DNA from: Labrys okinawensis
GTDB lineage: Bacteria; Pseudomonadota; Alphaproteobacteria; Rhizobiales; Labraceae
DNA: 64,000 nucleotides
NCBI RefSeq assembly: GCF_002982075.1
Contig: NZ_PUEJ01000012.1
Span: 1 to 64,000, forward strand
Direction of reading: 5' to 3'
The notes beneath the pieces are model-generated. The model was not told where the DNA came from. It ran no database searches and worked only from the letters and a program-made list of their open reading frames with translations. Position 1 is the first letter of the stretch. The number at the start of each line of letters is the position of its first letter. Both the position numbers and the translations under genes were made by a program. Below are positions 56,301-62,567 of the stretch, piece by piece.

Positions 56301-58883
56301 AAGAGCAATGTCGGTCCCGGCGGCACGGTGGATCTGAGCAACACCGACGGCAATATCGTCATCGCCCATAACGGTACGAACGCCACCTTCGACCTCGCCA
56401 AGAGCATCACGCTGGACAGCGTCACGGCAGGCGGGAATACACTCGATGCCACCGGCCTGACGGTGGGCGGCACCACGGTGACGACGAATGGCCTCGTCAT
56501 CGCGGGCGGGCCGAGCGTGACCACGGCTGGCATCGATGCCGGCGGCAAGGCGATCACCAATGTCGCGGCCGGCACCAATGCCACCGATGCGGTGAATGTC
56601 GGCCAGCTGCAGGCTGTCGGCAACTCCGCCAACAATCTCGGCAACTCGGTTGCCAGCAGTCTCGGTGGCGGTTCGAGCTATGATCCGACCACCGGCACGG
56701 TGAGCGCGCCGAGCTACCTGATCGGCGGCACCGCCTACAACGATGTCGGCAATGCCTTCAACGCGGTGAATACCTCGGTGACGGCGCTGCAGACAGACGC
56801 GCTGCAATGGAATTCGACGCTCGGCGCTTATGACGCCAGCCATGGCAGCGGTTCGCCGCAGAAGATCACCAACGTCGCCAATGGCGACGTGTCGGCCACC
56901 TCGACCGATGCGATCACGGGCCAGCAGCTCTATGACGTGCAGCAAACGGCGAACAAGGGCTGGAACCTCAGCGCCAATGGCGCCAATTCGTCCAACGTGG
57001 CCCCGGGCGATACGGTTGACCTCAACAACACCGACGGCAATATCGCCATCGCCAAATCGGGCAACGCCGTCACCTTCAACCTTGCCAATGATGTCACCAT
57101 CGTCAGCAGCCTGACGATCGGGGCCGCCAAGATCGACACCACCGGCCTCGCCATCACCGGCGGGCCGAGCGTGACGACCAATGGCATCGACGCCGGCGGC
57201 AAGAAGATCACCAATGTCGCCAATGGCGACGTGTCGTCGACCTCGACAGACACCGTCACCGGCTCGCAGCTGTTCAGCCTGGGCAATTCGGTGGCGAGCG
57301 GCCTCGGGGGCGGCTCGAGCTTCGATCCCAGCAGCGGCATGGTAATCACCAGCCTGAACTATGGCGGCAGCACCTTCACTTCCGTGCAGAGCGTGCTCGA
57401 TAAGATCGGCGGCTCGATCAATGGCGGCGGCATCAAATATTTCCACGCCAATTCGACCGATCCCGATTCAGTCGCCAGCGGTGATGGCGCCGTGGCTATC
57501 GGCCCCAGTTCCGTAGCGAGCGGTGCCAAATCTCTTGCCGCGGGCAACGATGCCCAGGCGACCGGAACTTCCTCCGTCGCAACTGGCAATGGTGCCGACG
57601 CGGGTGGCAACGACTCGATTGCAACGGGAACGCAGGCCAAGGCTAGCGGCGAGGCATCGATTGCCACCGGCAAGAACGCCGAGGCCAGCGGCACCGGTTC
57701 CACCGCGATAGGCGCGGGCAGCCAGGCCTTGGCCGATGGCGCCACGGCGATCGGCGCCAATTCGAGCGCGACGACGGCCAACTCGACCGCCATCGGCAAT
57801 GGCGCCCAGGCCTCGGCCAATGACGGCGATGTCGCGCTCGGCGCTGGCTCGGTCACCTCGACGGTGGTCAACACCACCGGCACGACGATCAACGGCACCA
57901 ACTATACCTTCGCCGGTACAAATGCGACCAGTACGGTCAGCGTCGGGTCGGCCGGCAATGAGCGGACGGTGACCAATGTCGCAGCCGGCCAGATAACCGC
58001 GACCTCGACCGATGCCGTCAACGGTTCGCAGCTCTATGCCACAAACCAGGCGATCGAAGCCGCCAACCAACAGGTCACGCAGCTCGGCAACAACGTCAAC
58101 AATCTCGGCACCTCGACGGCCACGACATTGGGTGGCAATGCGACATATGATGCGAAAACGGGTACGATTTCGGGCTTCACGCAGAACGTGAAGGCCGTTG
58201 ATGCCAGCGGTAATGTCGCGGATAATCCAACCCAGTTCAGTACCGTGTCGGGTGCATTGACGCAGCTTGACCAGAATACGACCAATCTCGCCAATGCAGC
58301 TGTGAAATATGACGATCCGTCGACCAGGACCAGCGTCACCCTGGGCAATGCCGGTACGCCGGTGACCGTAAACAATGTTGCGAATGGGGAGATATCGAGC
58401 GCTTCAAAACAGGCCATCAATGGCTCGCAGCTTTATAATACGGCCTCTACCGTTGCCAGTGCATTGGGCGGAGGGGCTGCGCTCGATCCGACTACGGGCA
58501 AGCTCAGCGCGCCGACCTATACGGTCAACAACGCAAACTATGACAATGTCGGCGGTGCGATCAAAGCCTTGGACGATCGCTTCAACGGCATCGGTGGCAG
58601 CATCGCCAATCTGCAGAGCCAGGTTTCCAACAATCTCAAGGAAGCCCGCAAGGGCATCGCCTCGGCGATGGCCGCTTCGGCGCTGCGCTATGACGACAGG
58701 CCGGGCAAGGTCTCGGCGGCAGCCGGCATGGCAGTCTATCACCGCCAGGTCGGTATCGCTGCCGGTCTCGGCTGGACCTCGGAGGACGCCAAGTGGCGCG
58801 CCAACCTCGCCGGCACCTATTCGCCGGGCGGTCGCAAGCCCGACTTCGGCGTGATGGGTGGCCTGTCCTACACTTTCAACTGA
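47304..58883 (+). CDS. Giant trimeric autotransporter adhesin (YadA family)
   Basis: About 3,859 aa: a surface adhesin secreted by type V self-transport, forming a trimeric fibre. The leader is extended (about 99 residues) with a basic N-region (RAHRSLRRRIHALLRMAHRV), a hydrophobic core (KVLLASTALALLGVVGL) and cleavage after AWA, before QLSC. The first head (about 47870-49130) has many AIAVG-type YadA repeats of about 14 residues. A neck follows (DAVNGSQLFATNQ), then a long stalk of modules with about 26 DAVN-x-SQL-type necks and many NNVNNLGNSTAS and GWNLSTGG segments. A second short head lies at 57466-57850. The C-terminus has a coiled coil and four-strand beta-barrel anchor (GKVSAAAGMAVYHRQVG to GGLSYTFN). 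The start is uncertain: ATG 47322 is an alternative, and the frame is open to 47130. Large stretches are repeated at DNA level. Likely role: attachment to a host, surface or other cells. Confidence 0.9.
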   Translation: MTSRGPMPNQDTIDLAKRAHRSLRRRIHALLRMAHRVMGMKDKRLGVGSLTAGGGVSCRISAAVQASGGLVNGHYKVLLASTALALLGVVGLSPDKAWAQLSCSTVNTAIGSIPAQNTMRCSPSTGQALQIIANQDGAQGATPEDLVLGGGGNNGTSGISQFFRGGIDNSNNVFVQIGDPSRQGSRFNVYANQMAIGMGAVAIQNTFAIGVNSNASGATAEAMGYNANASGSNAIAVGTNTQAIGANAIAVGVGSLANGLNAVAIARGSQAMSDGDVAIGQGAYANGANATGTGFGTVALGASAVAKNTAGGITAGVAIGGFANATSTATNGSSPVAIGPSANASGTGSQVAIGDQAKATGKNAVGIGGNAFSTGTAATGDYSVAIGAGTQAGGLNSLAFGGNVGGGANAAAANSIAIGAQSLVAAAASSGIAIGRGAAVNGANGIAMGDGTISGSTGQNVAIGSGGTIANSTTATGTAVAIGGGQKATGDGAVAIGDPNVSNGTGAVAVGANNTAAGNAAGTTAAAGAVAIGNANFAVGQGSVSLGNQSNAAAAGALAFGDKATGAAANAVALGSGSNAGNANDVALGAGSTTAAVVNTPSGTINGTSYAYAGNAANSTVSIGSSGKERTLTNLAAGRISATSTDAVNGSQLFATNQAVNAIGTSVTALGNNVNNLGNSTASNLGGGSTYNPATGTVSAPSYTIGGTTYNNVGNAFNAVNTSVTALQTDALQWNKTLGAYDASHGSGSPQKITNVANGAVTSTSTDAVNGQQLYDVQQTASKGWNANTGTVAGSTGTASGSALTNIAPGGTVTYQAGNNIAITQTGNTIAIATSMTPTFTSVTAGNSKLDTTGLTITGGPSVTTAGINAAGKSITNVANGVAATDAVNLSQLNTVSTSVTALGNNVNNLGNSTASTIGGGTTFNTGTGTLSGFSQNINPISNTGAVGAAATQTTIAGALTQLNTNTSNLANIAVKYDAPGGNKITLGATGGAGAPAGGVTITNLANGAVTASSTDAVNGSQLLAVQQTANKGWNLSTNKGATTSNIAPGGTVDLNNSDGNVVITQAGPNATFNLASNLAIASSITVGNSKLDTTGLTITGGPSVTTAGINAASKSITNVANGVAATDAVNLSQLNTVSTSVTTVGNNLNNLGNTTASTLGGGTTFNTTTGTLSGFSQGVKAVDTKGNVAGTSSTFTTVAGALTQLDTNTTNLANAAVKYDDPAVKDRITLGNAGTPVTIGNVANGVAANDAVNVSQLQAVGANANAGWNLSTGGNTAGKSNIGPGGTVDLSNTDGNIVIAHTGPNATFNLASNLNIANSITVGNSKLDTTGLTITGGPSVTTAGINAATKSITNVAAGTDATDAVNLSQLNTVSTSVTTIGNNVNNLGNSTASNLGGGSTYNPATGTVSAPSYTIGGATYNNVGNAFNAVNTSVTALQTDALQWNKTLGAYDASHGSGSPQKITNVANGAVTSTSTDAVNGQQLYDVQQTASKGWNANTGTVAGSTGTASGSALTNIAPGGTVTYQAGNNIAITQTGNTIAIATSMTPTFTSVTAGNSKLDTTGLTITGGPSVTTAGINAAGKSITNVANGVAATDAVNLSQLNTVSTSVTALGNNVNNLGNSTASTIGGGTTFNTGTGTLSGFSQNVTAIDGKGNAAASATNFTTVAGALTQLDTNTTNLANATVKYDDPAVKDRITLGNAGTPVTIGNVANGVAATDAVNVSQLQAVGNNANAGWNLSTGGDTANKSNVGPGGTVDLSNTDGNIVIAHNGTNATFDLAKSITLDSVTAGGNTLDATGLTVGGTTVTTNGLTITGGPSVTTAGIDAGGKAITNVAAGTNATDAVNLSQLNTVSTSVTTIGNNVNNLGNSTASTIGGGTTFDTGTGTLSGFSQNVTAIDTKGNAAASATNFTTVAGALTQLDTNTTNLANVAVKYDDPAVKDRITLGNAGTPVTIGNVANGVAANDAVNVSQLDAVSQTASKGWTLSTNKGATTSKVAPGDTVDLSNTDGNVVIGQSGTNATFDLASNVKIANSLSVGAVTIDTTSVVVGASKLDATGLVINGGPSVTTAGVDGGGKKITNVANGDVTATSTDAINGSQLFAVVGNATANAVQYDDATRTKITLGGAGATQPTQITNLANGAVAAGSTDAVNGSQLYDVQQTANKGWNLTANGADSSNVAPGDTVDLNNTDGNLAITKTGNAVTFNLSKDIAVDSVTTGNSTLDTTGLTIAGGPSVTTAGIDAGGKAITNVATGTKATDAVNLSQLNTVSTSVTTIGNNVNNLGNSTASTIGGGSTYDPNTGTLSGFNQAVTAIDAKGNAAGAPTTYTTVGGALTQLDTNTTNLANAAVKYDDPAVKDKITLGGIGASDLTLITNLAKGNIAAASTDAVNGSQLYAVSNSVADNLGGGSTVNPDGTVSAPSYVIGGNTYNNVGNALGAVDTSVTALQTDALQWNSTLGAYDASHGSGSPQKISNVANGVAANDAVNVSQLQAVGNNANAGWNLSTGGDTANKSNVGPGGTVDLSNTDGNIVIAHNGANATFDLAKSITLDSVTASGNTLDATGLTVGGTTVTTNGLVIAGGPSVTTAGIDAGGKAITNVAAGTNATDAVNVGQLQAVGNSANNLGNSTASTLGGGTSYDPATGTLSGFSQNVTAIDGKGNAAASATNFTTVAGALTQLDTNTTNLANAAVKYDDPAVKDRITLGNAGTPVTIGNVANGVAATDAVNVSQLQAVGANANAGWNLSTGGDTANKSNVGPGGTVDLSNTDGNIVIAHNGTNATFDLASNVKIANSLSVGTVTIDTSSVVVGASKLDATGLTITGGPSVTTAGIDAGGKAITNVAAGTNATDAVNLSQLNTVSTSVTALGNNVNNLGNTTASTLGGGATYDPNAGTLSGFSQNVTAIDTKGNVGTTTGYTTVAGALTQLDTNTTNLANATVKYDDPAVKDRITLGNAGTPVTIGNVANGVAATDAVNVSQLQAVGANANAGWNLSTGGDTANKSNVGPGGTVDLSNTDGNIVIAHNGTNATFDLAKSITLDSVTAGGNTLDATGLTVGGTTVTTNGLVIAGGPSVTTAGIDAGGKAITNVAAGTNATDAVNVGQLQAVGNSANNLGNSVASSLGGGSSYDPTTGTVSAPSYLIGGTAYNDVGNAFNAVNTSVTALQTDALQWNSTLGAYDASHGSGSPQKITNVANGDVSATSTDAITGQQLYDVQQTANKGWNLSANGANSSNVAPGDTVDLNNTDGNIAIAKSGNAVTFNLANDVTIVSSLTIGAAKIDTTGLAITGGPSVTTNGIDAGGKKITNVANGDVSSTSTDTVTGSQLFSLGNSVASGLGGGSSFDPSSGMVITSLNYGGSTFTSVQSVLDKIGGSINGGGIKYFHANSTDPDSVASGDGAVAIGPSSVASGAKSLAAGNDAQATGTSSVATGNGADAGGNDSIATGTQAKASGEASIATGKNAEASGTGSTAIGAGSQALADGATAIGANSSATTANSTAIGNGAQASANDGDVALGAGSVTSTVVNTTGTTINGTNYTFAGTNATSTVSVGSAGNERTVTNVAAGQITATSTDAVNGSQLYATNQAIEAANQQVTQLGNNVNNLGTSTATTLGGNATYDAKTGTISGFTQNVKAVDASGNVADNPTQFSTVSGALTQLDQNTTNLANAAVKYDDPSTRTSVTLGNAGTPVTVNNVANGEISSASKQAINGSQLYNTASTVASALGGGAALDPTTGKLSAPTYTVNNANYDNVGGAIKALDDRFNGIGGSIANLQSQVSNNLKEARKGIASAMAASALRYDDRPGKVSAAAGMAVYHRQVGIAAGLGWTSEDAKWRANLAGTYSPGGRKPDFGVMGGLSYTFN
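49321..50110 (+). repeat. Adhesin internal long repeat, unit A1
   Basis: Near-identical to 51454-52243, offset exactly 2,133 bp (a multiple of three). By eye only scattered single-base differences were seen over about 790 bp. It encodes the stalk segment beginning NNLGNSTASNLGGGSTYN and ending in a neck-plus-coil module. Confidence 0.85.
51454..52243 (+). repeat. Adhesin internal long repeat, unit A2
   Basis: Partner of unit A1 (49321-50110). Both are followed by diverging sequence (INPISNTG versus VTAIDGKG). Such units suggest recent duplication or recombination within the gene. Other shorter repeated blocks recur at about 52.4, 54.7, 55.4 and 56.2 kb (ANAGWNLSTGGDTANKSN blocks). Confidence 0.85.
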
Positions 58884-58913
58884 CGCGGAAGACGTCGGAT
58901 CATCGCCCAACTC

Positions 58914-58936
58914 AGGCCCCGGAAACCGGGGCCTTT
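58914..58936. terminator. Bidirectional terminator between the adhesin and MarR genes
   Basis: AGGCCCCGG (58914-58922), AAA, CCGGGGCCT with TT following. It lies 30 bp past the adhesin stop and 13 bp past the convergent MarR gene, and can serve both. Confidence 0.7.
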
Positions 58937-58948
58937 GCCTGTGCGCGT

Positions 58949-59470
58949 TCAGCCCAGCGCGGCGAGATCCTGCCTGAGGCGGATGACCTGGCCGTCCGCC
59001 AGGCTCGCTTCGAGCCGGGCATGGCTCTCCTGCCAGATCGGCGTGGCCCGCGCCAGAAGCGCCTGTCCCGCCTGCGTGAGCGCGAGCAGGCGAGAGCGCC
59101 TGTCCGCCGGGTCGCGCATCACCTGCACGAGGCCGCGGGCTTCGAGCCGCTTGAGGGCGGCGGTGAGAGTGGTGCGGTCCATGGCGAGCAGCGCCGCCAC
59201 CGGCCCCATCGGCGGCGGGGCAGGGCGGTTGAGCGCCATCAGCAATGAAAACTGGCTGTTGGTCAGCCCGGCCGGGCGGAGGGCGTCGTCGAAACGGCGG
59301 GCCAGCATCCGCGCTGCCCTCTGGACGTGCAGGCACAGGCAGGTATCGCGCACGAGCAGGGTCGTGGCGAACGGAACAAGGGGGCCTTTTTCGCCCTCGG
59401 CGTCCGGCGGATCGACTTCATCGAGGCCCGGCTGGGGTGAAAAGCGCTGGTGGTCGACGCGTTTTGACAT
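58949..59470 (-). CDS. MarR-family transcriptional regulator
   Basis: A 173-aa MarR protein. Winged HTH about residues 65-125: LTNSQFSLLMALNRPAPPPMGPVAALLAMDRTTLTAALKRLEARGLVQV, then the wing DPADRRSRLLALT. The first 30 residues are a polar extension; a Cys pair is present at about 44 and 46 (DTCLCLH), which could sense oxidants. Divergent from the DUF899-VOC genes across a palindromic operator, so it probably represses them and itself. The adhesin gene is convergent with it. Confidence 0.88.
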   Translation of the reverse strand: MSKRVDHQRFSPQPGLDEVDPPDAEGEKGPLVPFATTLLVRDTCLCLHVQRAARMLARRFDDALRPAGLTNSQFSLLMALNRPAPPPMGPVAALLAMDRTTLTAALKRLEARGLVQVMRDPADRRSRLLALTQAGQALLARATPIWQESHARLEASLADGQVIRLRQDLAALG

Positions 59471-59481
59471 GTGCCGATAAT

Positions 59482-59493
59482 GTTGATATCAAC
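59482..59493. promoter_or_regulatory. Palindromic operator between MarR and DUF899 genes
   Basis: GTTGATATCAAC, a perfect 12-bp palindrome, 12 bp from the MarR start and 58 bp from the DUF899 start, in a locally A/T-rich patch. It fits a MarR-dimer site for the adjacent regulator. Confidence 0.7.
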
Positions 59494-59550
59494 CTATTTA
59501 GTCAAGCAATCCAGAAATTGCAATCCAGGAGCTGCTGCAGGGAGGTCGAT

Positions 59551-60282
59551 ATGCCAGCCCACCAGATCGTGTCTCGGGAAGAATGGCTGACGGCGCGCAA
59601 GGCGTTGCTGATCAAGGAGAAGGAGGCGACACGGGCGCGTGACCGCTTGAATGCCGAGCGCATGGCACTGCCCTGGGTCAAGGTCGACAAGGCCTATCTG
59701 TTCGACACGCCCAACGGGCGGTGCACATTGGCCGAATTGTTCGAAGGCCGCAGCCAGCTGATCGTCTATCATTTCATGCTGGGGCCTGACTGGGATGCCG
59801 GCTGCACCGGCTGCTCCTTCCTGGCGGATCATCTCGACGGTGCGCTGGCCCATCTCAATCATCACGACGTCACGCTCACCGCCGTTTCGCGTGCGCCGCT
59901 GGCGAAGATCGAGGCTTACAAGGCGCGCATGGGTTGGCGCTTTCCGTGGGTGTCCGCCTTCGGCAGCGATTTCAATTTCGACTATCACGTCTCCTTCAGC
60001 CGGGAAGACCTGGCGGGTGAGGAGATCGTCTATAATTTCACCAGCCTGCCCAGCGCTCAGGGCCATGACGAACTGCCCGGGCTGAGTGCCTTCTACAGGG
60101 ACGAGCAGGGCGAGGTGTTCCATACCTATTCGAGCTATGCCCGCGGTCCCGAGGAACTGATCGGTACCCTGATGATCCTCGACCGGGCTCCCAAGGGGCG
60201 GAACGAAGCTTCGACCATGGATTTCGTGCGGCGGCACGACGAATATGAGGACAAGCCTGCCGCGCATGGCTGCTGCGGCTGA
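59551..60282 (+). CDS. DUF899 thioredoxin-like family protein
   Basis: A 243-aa cytoplasmic protein of the DUF899 family, a thioredoxin-fold group. The family opening VSREEWLTARKALLIKEKE (7-25) and KAYLFDTPNGRCTLAELFEGRSQLIVYHFMLGPDW are seen, with the motif DAGCTGCSFLADHLDG (84-99) carrying a CTGC redox-like pair. Later PWVSAFGSDFNFDYHVSF and VFHTYSSYARGPEELIG. The exact reaction is unknown; members are often next to oxidative or antibiotic-related genes. GGGAGG precedes the ATG. It is the first gene after the MarR operator and is followed by a VOC gene. Confidence 0.9.
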   Translation: MPAHQIVSREEWLTARKALLIKEKEATRARDRLNAERMALPWVKVDKAYLFDTPNGRCTLAELFEGRSQLIVYHFMLGPDWDAGCTGCSFLADHLDGALAHLNHHDVTLTAVSRAPLAKIEAYKARMGWRFPWVSAFGSDFNFDYHVSFSREDLAGEEIVYNFTSLPSAQGHDELPGLSAFYRDEQGEVFHTYSSYARGPEELIGTLMILDRAPKGRNEASTMDFVRRHDEYEDKPAAHGCCG

Positions 60283-60385
60283 CACCGATGGCCGGCGAGG
60301 CTGGCTGTACTCGGCCCGTCATGGTGCTGGCCTATCCTCCTCCACCGGGAACCTGATCCGAAACCGGCCTCCAAGGGAGCCTATC

Positions 60386-61156
60386 ATGTCCGTCACACAT
60401 GGAAGTTTTGTCTGGTACGAACTGATGACCACGGATGTGAAGGCAGCGGCGGCCTTCTATACCGCCGTGCTGGGCTGGGAGGCTGCGGATTCCGGCATGC
60501 CGGGCCTCACCTACACGCTGTTCTCCAACAAGGGCGCGCTGGTAGCCGGCCTCATGGACATTCCGCCCGATGCCGCCGCCCGCAATGTGCCGCCGAACTG
60601 GACCGGCTTCGTCGCCGCCGACGATGTCGATGCCTCCGCTGCCCAGGTGGTGAAGCTCGGAGGCAAGGTCCATCGCGCGCCGGATGACATTCCCGGCGTC
60701 GGCCGCTTCGCCATTGCCGCTGATCCCTATGGGGCCGTGTTCGGCCTGTTCAAGGGACAGGGAGAGGCGCCGGAATTGCCGGGGCTGGGCACGCCCGGCC
60801 ATATCGCCTGGCGCGAGCTGCAGGCCGGGGATGGCCCAGGCGCCTTCGAATTCTATGCGGGGCTGTTCGGCTGGGAGAAGCACCAGGGTCTCGATATGGG
60901 GCCGATGGGCGTCTATCAGCTCTATGGCCAGAACGGCACCGACTATGGTGGCATGATGACCCGCACCAAGGACATGGGCGAGCCGACCTGGGTCTATTAC
61001 ATCCAGGTCGAGAACATCGACGAGACGGCCAAACGCGTTGCCGATAATGGCGGCAAGATCCTGATTGAACCGATGGAAGTGCCCGGCGAAATGTGGGTGA
61101 TCCAATGCCGTGATCCGCAGGGCGCGCTGACTGCGATGCTCGGGCCGCGTTCCTGA
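60386..61156 (+). CDS. VOC-family (glyoxalase-like) double-domain protein
   Basis: A 256-aa protein with two VOC (vicinal oxygen chelate) modules: residues about 5-120 (FVWYELMTTDVKAAAAFYTAVLGW, FAIAADPYGAVFGLFKG) and about 135-256 (IAWRELQAGDGPGAFEFYAGLFGWEKH, EMWVIQCRDPQGALTAMLG). Members are glyoxalases, dioxygenases or drug-binding proteins; double-domain forms of this kind are often annotated as 27-kDa antigen-like. The start at MSVTHGSF follows GGGAG. Probably in one operon with DUF899 under the MarR protein. Confidence 0.87.
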   Translation: MSVTHGSFVWYELMTTDVKAAAAFYTAVLGWEAADSGMPGLTYTLFSNKGALVAGLMDIPPDAAARNVPPNWTGFVAADDVDASAAQVVKLGGKVHRAPDDIPGVGRFAIAADPYGAVFGLFKGQGEAPELPGLGTPGHIAWRELQAGDGPGAFEFYAGLFGWEKHQGLDMGPMGVYQLYGQNGTDYGGMMTRTKDMGEPTWVYYIQVENIDETAKRVADNGGKILIEPMEVPGEMWVIQCRDPQGALTAMLGPRS

Positions 61157-61183
61157 TCGCGCTCCCCGGGGCGAATGATGGCG

Positions 61184-61215
61184 AGGCCCCGGAAGCGATG
61201 ACGGGGCCTTTGTCA
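61184..61215 (+). terminator. Terminator after the VOC gene
   Basis: AGGCCCCG (61184-61191) pairs with CGGGGCCT (61202-61209) across a 10-nt loop, followed by TTGT. It lies 30 bp past the VOC stop codon. Confidence 0.6.
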
Positions 61216-61412
61216 TGCGCCATCACATCCTTGCTGAATTTGTAAGACAAGAACTTGCCTCACCTCGGCAAAGGCCTTATCGCTAGGGCTGAGAAACGGC
61301 GGATTCGAGCCGTCCTTCGGGCCCGGAACGGGCATCATGAGACAAAGGGTGCGGCGCGATGCGCAGCTTCGGCTGGCGGTTTTCGGTCGCGGGGAAATGA
61401 CGAGGCGAGGCG

Positions 61413-62417
61413 ATGAAAGTCCTGATCCTGGGTGCGGCCGGCATGGTTGGCCGCAAATTGCTGGAAAGCATGAGCCGCGACGGCAAGCTGGGCGGCAAGC
61501 CCGTCAGCGAAGCCCTGCTCAGCGATGTCGTGCTGCCCCAGGTGCCCGACGGTCTGCCGTTCGCCTGCAGCGCCAGCCAGGACGATCTGCCCGTACCGGG
61601 CACGGTCGAACGCCTGATCGGTGCGCGCCCCGACGTGATCGTCCATCTCGCCGCGATCGTCTCGGGTGAGGCGGAAGCCGATTTCGACAAGGGCTATCGC
61701 ATCAATCTGGAAGGCACCCAGCGCCTGTTCGAGGCGATCCGCCAGGCCCATGGCGATGCCAGGCCGGGTGAGGGCTATTATCCGCGCGTGATCTTTTCCT
61801 CCTCCATCGCCGTGTTCGGGGCGCCCTTCCCGGAGCGCATCGGTGACGAGTTCTTCAACACGCCCCTGACCTCCTATGGCACCCAGAAGGCGATCGGCGA
61901 GCTGCTGCTCGCCGACTACAGCCGCCGCGGCTTCTTTGACGGCATCGGCATCCGCCTGCCGACAATCGCGGTGCGCCCCGGCAAGCCCAACAAGGCAGCC
62001 TCCGGCTTCTTCTCGGGCATTCTGCGCGAGCCGCTGAACGGGCAGGAAGCCATTTTGCCGGTCTCCGACGATGTGCGCCATTGGTTCGCCAGCCCGCGTT
62101 CGGCGGTCGGCTTCCTCCACCATTCCGCGGCGATCGACACGGCCCGCCTGGGCGCGCGGCGCAATCTTTCCATGCCTGGCCTGTCCGCGACGGTGGCCGA
62201 GGAGATCGAGGCCCTGCGGCGTGCGGCCGGCGACAAGGCCGTGGCGCTGATCAAGCACCAGCCCGATCCCGTGATCGAGAAGATCGTGGCCGGCTGGCCG
62301 CGCGATTTCGACACGGCGCGCGCCCTCGAACTCGGCTTCGTCGCTGATCGTGACATGGATGCCATCGTGCAGGCCCATATCGAGGACGAGCTCGGCGGCA
62401 AGCTGCCGGCCCTGTAA
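61413..62417 (+). CDS. denD: NAD-dependent epimerase/dehydratase, D-erythronate dehydrogenase-like
   Basis: A 334-aa extended SDR. Rossmann motif VLILGAAGMVGRKL (3-16), HLAAIVSGEAEADFDKGYRINLEGTQRLFE (78-107), FSSSIAVFG (128-136) and the active-site YGTQK (Y155, K159) are all present. The sequence flow, with PTIAVRPGKPNKAASGFFSGILREPLNG, fits D-erythronate dehydrogenase (DenD), which oxidises D-erythronate to 2-keto-D-erythronate. A D-2-hydroxyacid dehydrogenase follows 150 bp downstream across a dispersed repeat. Other sugar-nucleotide or sugar-acid specificity is possible. GAGGCGAGG precedes the ATG. Confidence 0.83.
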   Translation: MKVLILGAAGMVGRKLLESMSRDGKLGGKPVSEALLSDVVLPQVPDGLPFACSASQDDLPVPGTVERLIGARPDVIVHLAAIVSGEAEADFDKGYRINLEGTQRLFEAIRQAHGDARPGEGYYPRVIFSSSIAVFGAPFPERIGDEFFNTPLTSYGTQKAIGELLLADYSRRGFFDGIGIRLPTIAVRPGKPNKAASGFFSGILREPLNGQEAILPVSDDVRHWFASPRSAVGFLHHSAAIDTARLGARRNLSMPGLSATVAEEIEALRRAAGDKAVALIKHQPDPVIEKIVAGWPRDFDTARALELGFVADRDMDAIVQAHIEDELGGKLPAL

Positions 62418-62460
62418 GCATTGGCGGGCAGGTGTCCTGACGGTGTCGGCCTGCCCTCAC

Positions 62461-62517
62461 GCCTTGTTCTGATGCATTTTGCGATTTGGTGATTTCGCCG
62501 GATCGCAAAACGCTTTA
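62461..62517 (+). repeat. Dispersed intergenic repeat, copy 3 (shortened)
   Basis: Holds GCCTTGTTCTGATGCATTTT, then GCGATTTGGTGATTTCGCC and GATCGCAAAACGCTTTAGG; the outer 5' part of the longer copies is missing or changed. It lies 50 bp before the hydroxyacid dehydrogenase start. Confidence 0.55.
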
Positions 62518-62567
62518 GGCCTTGGCGCCTTCTTTCGATCAATTCCGTTCCGTGAGAGCCCCCCGGC

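Noticed and set aside
47544..57446. Very long open frames (up to about 1,200 codons) on the strand opposite the adhesin gene.
   Set aside because: They mirror the repeated, GC-periodic adhesin sequence, are low-complexity and lack ribosome sites or domains. They are antisense shadows.
47870..58000. Regular direct repeats resembling a CRISPR array.
   Set aside because: They are in frame, code for adhesin head and neck motifs and have no equal spacers or cas genes.
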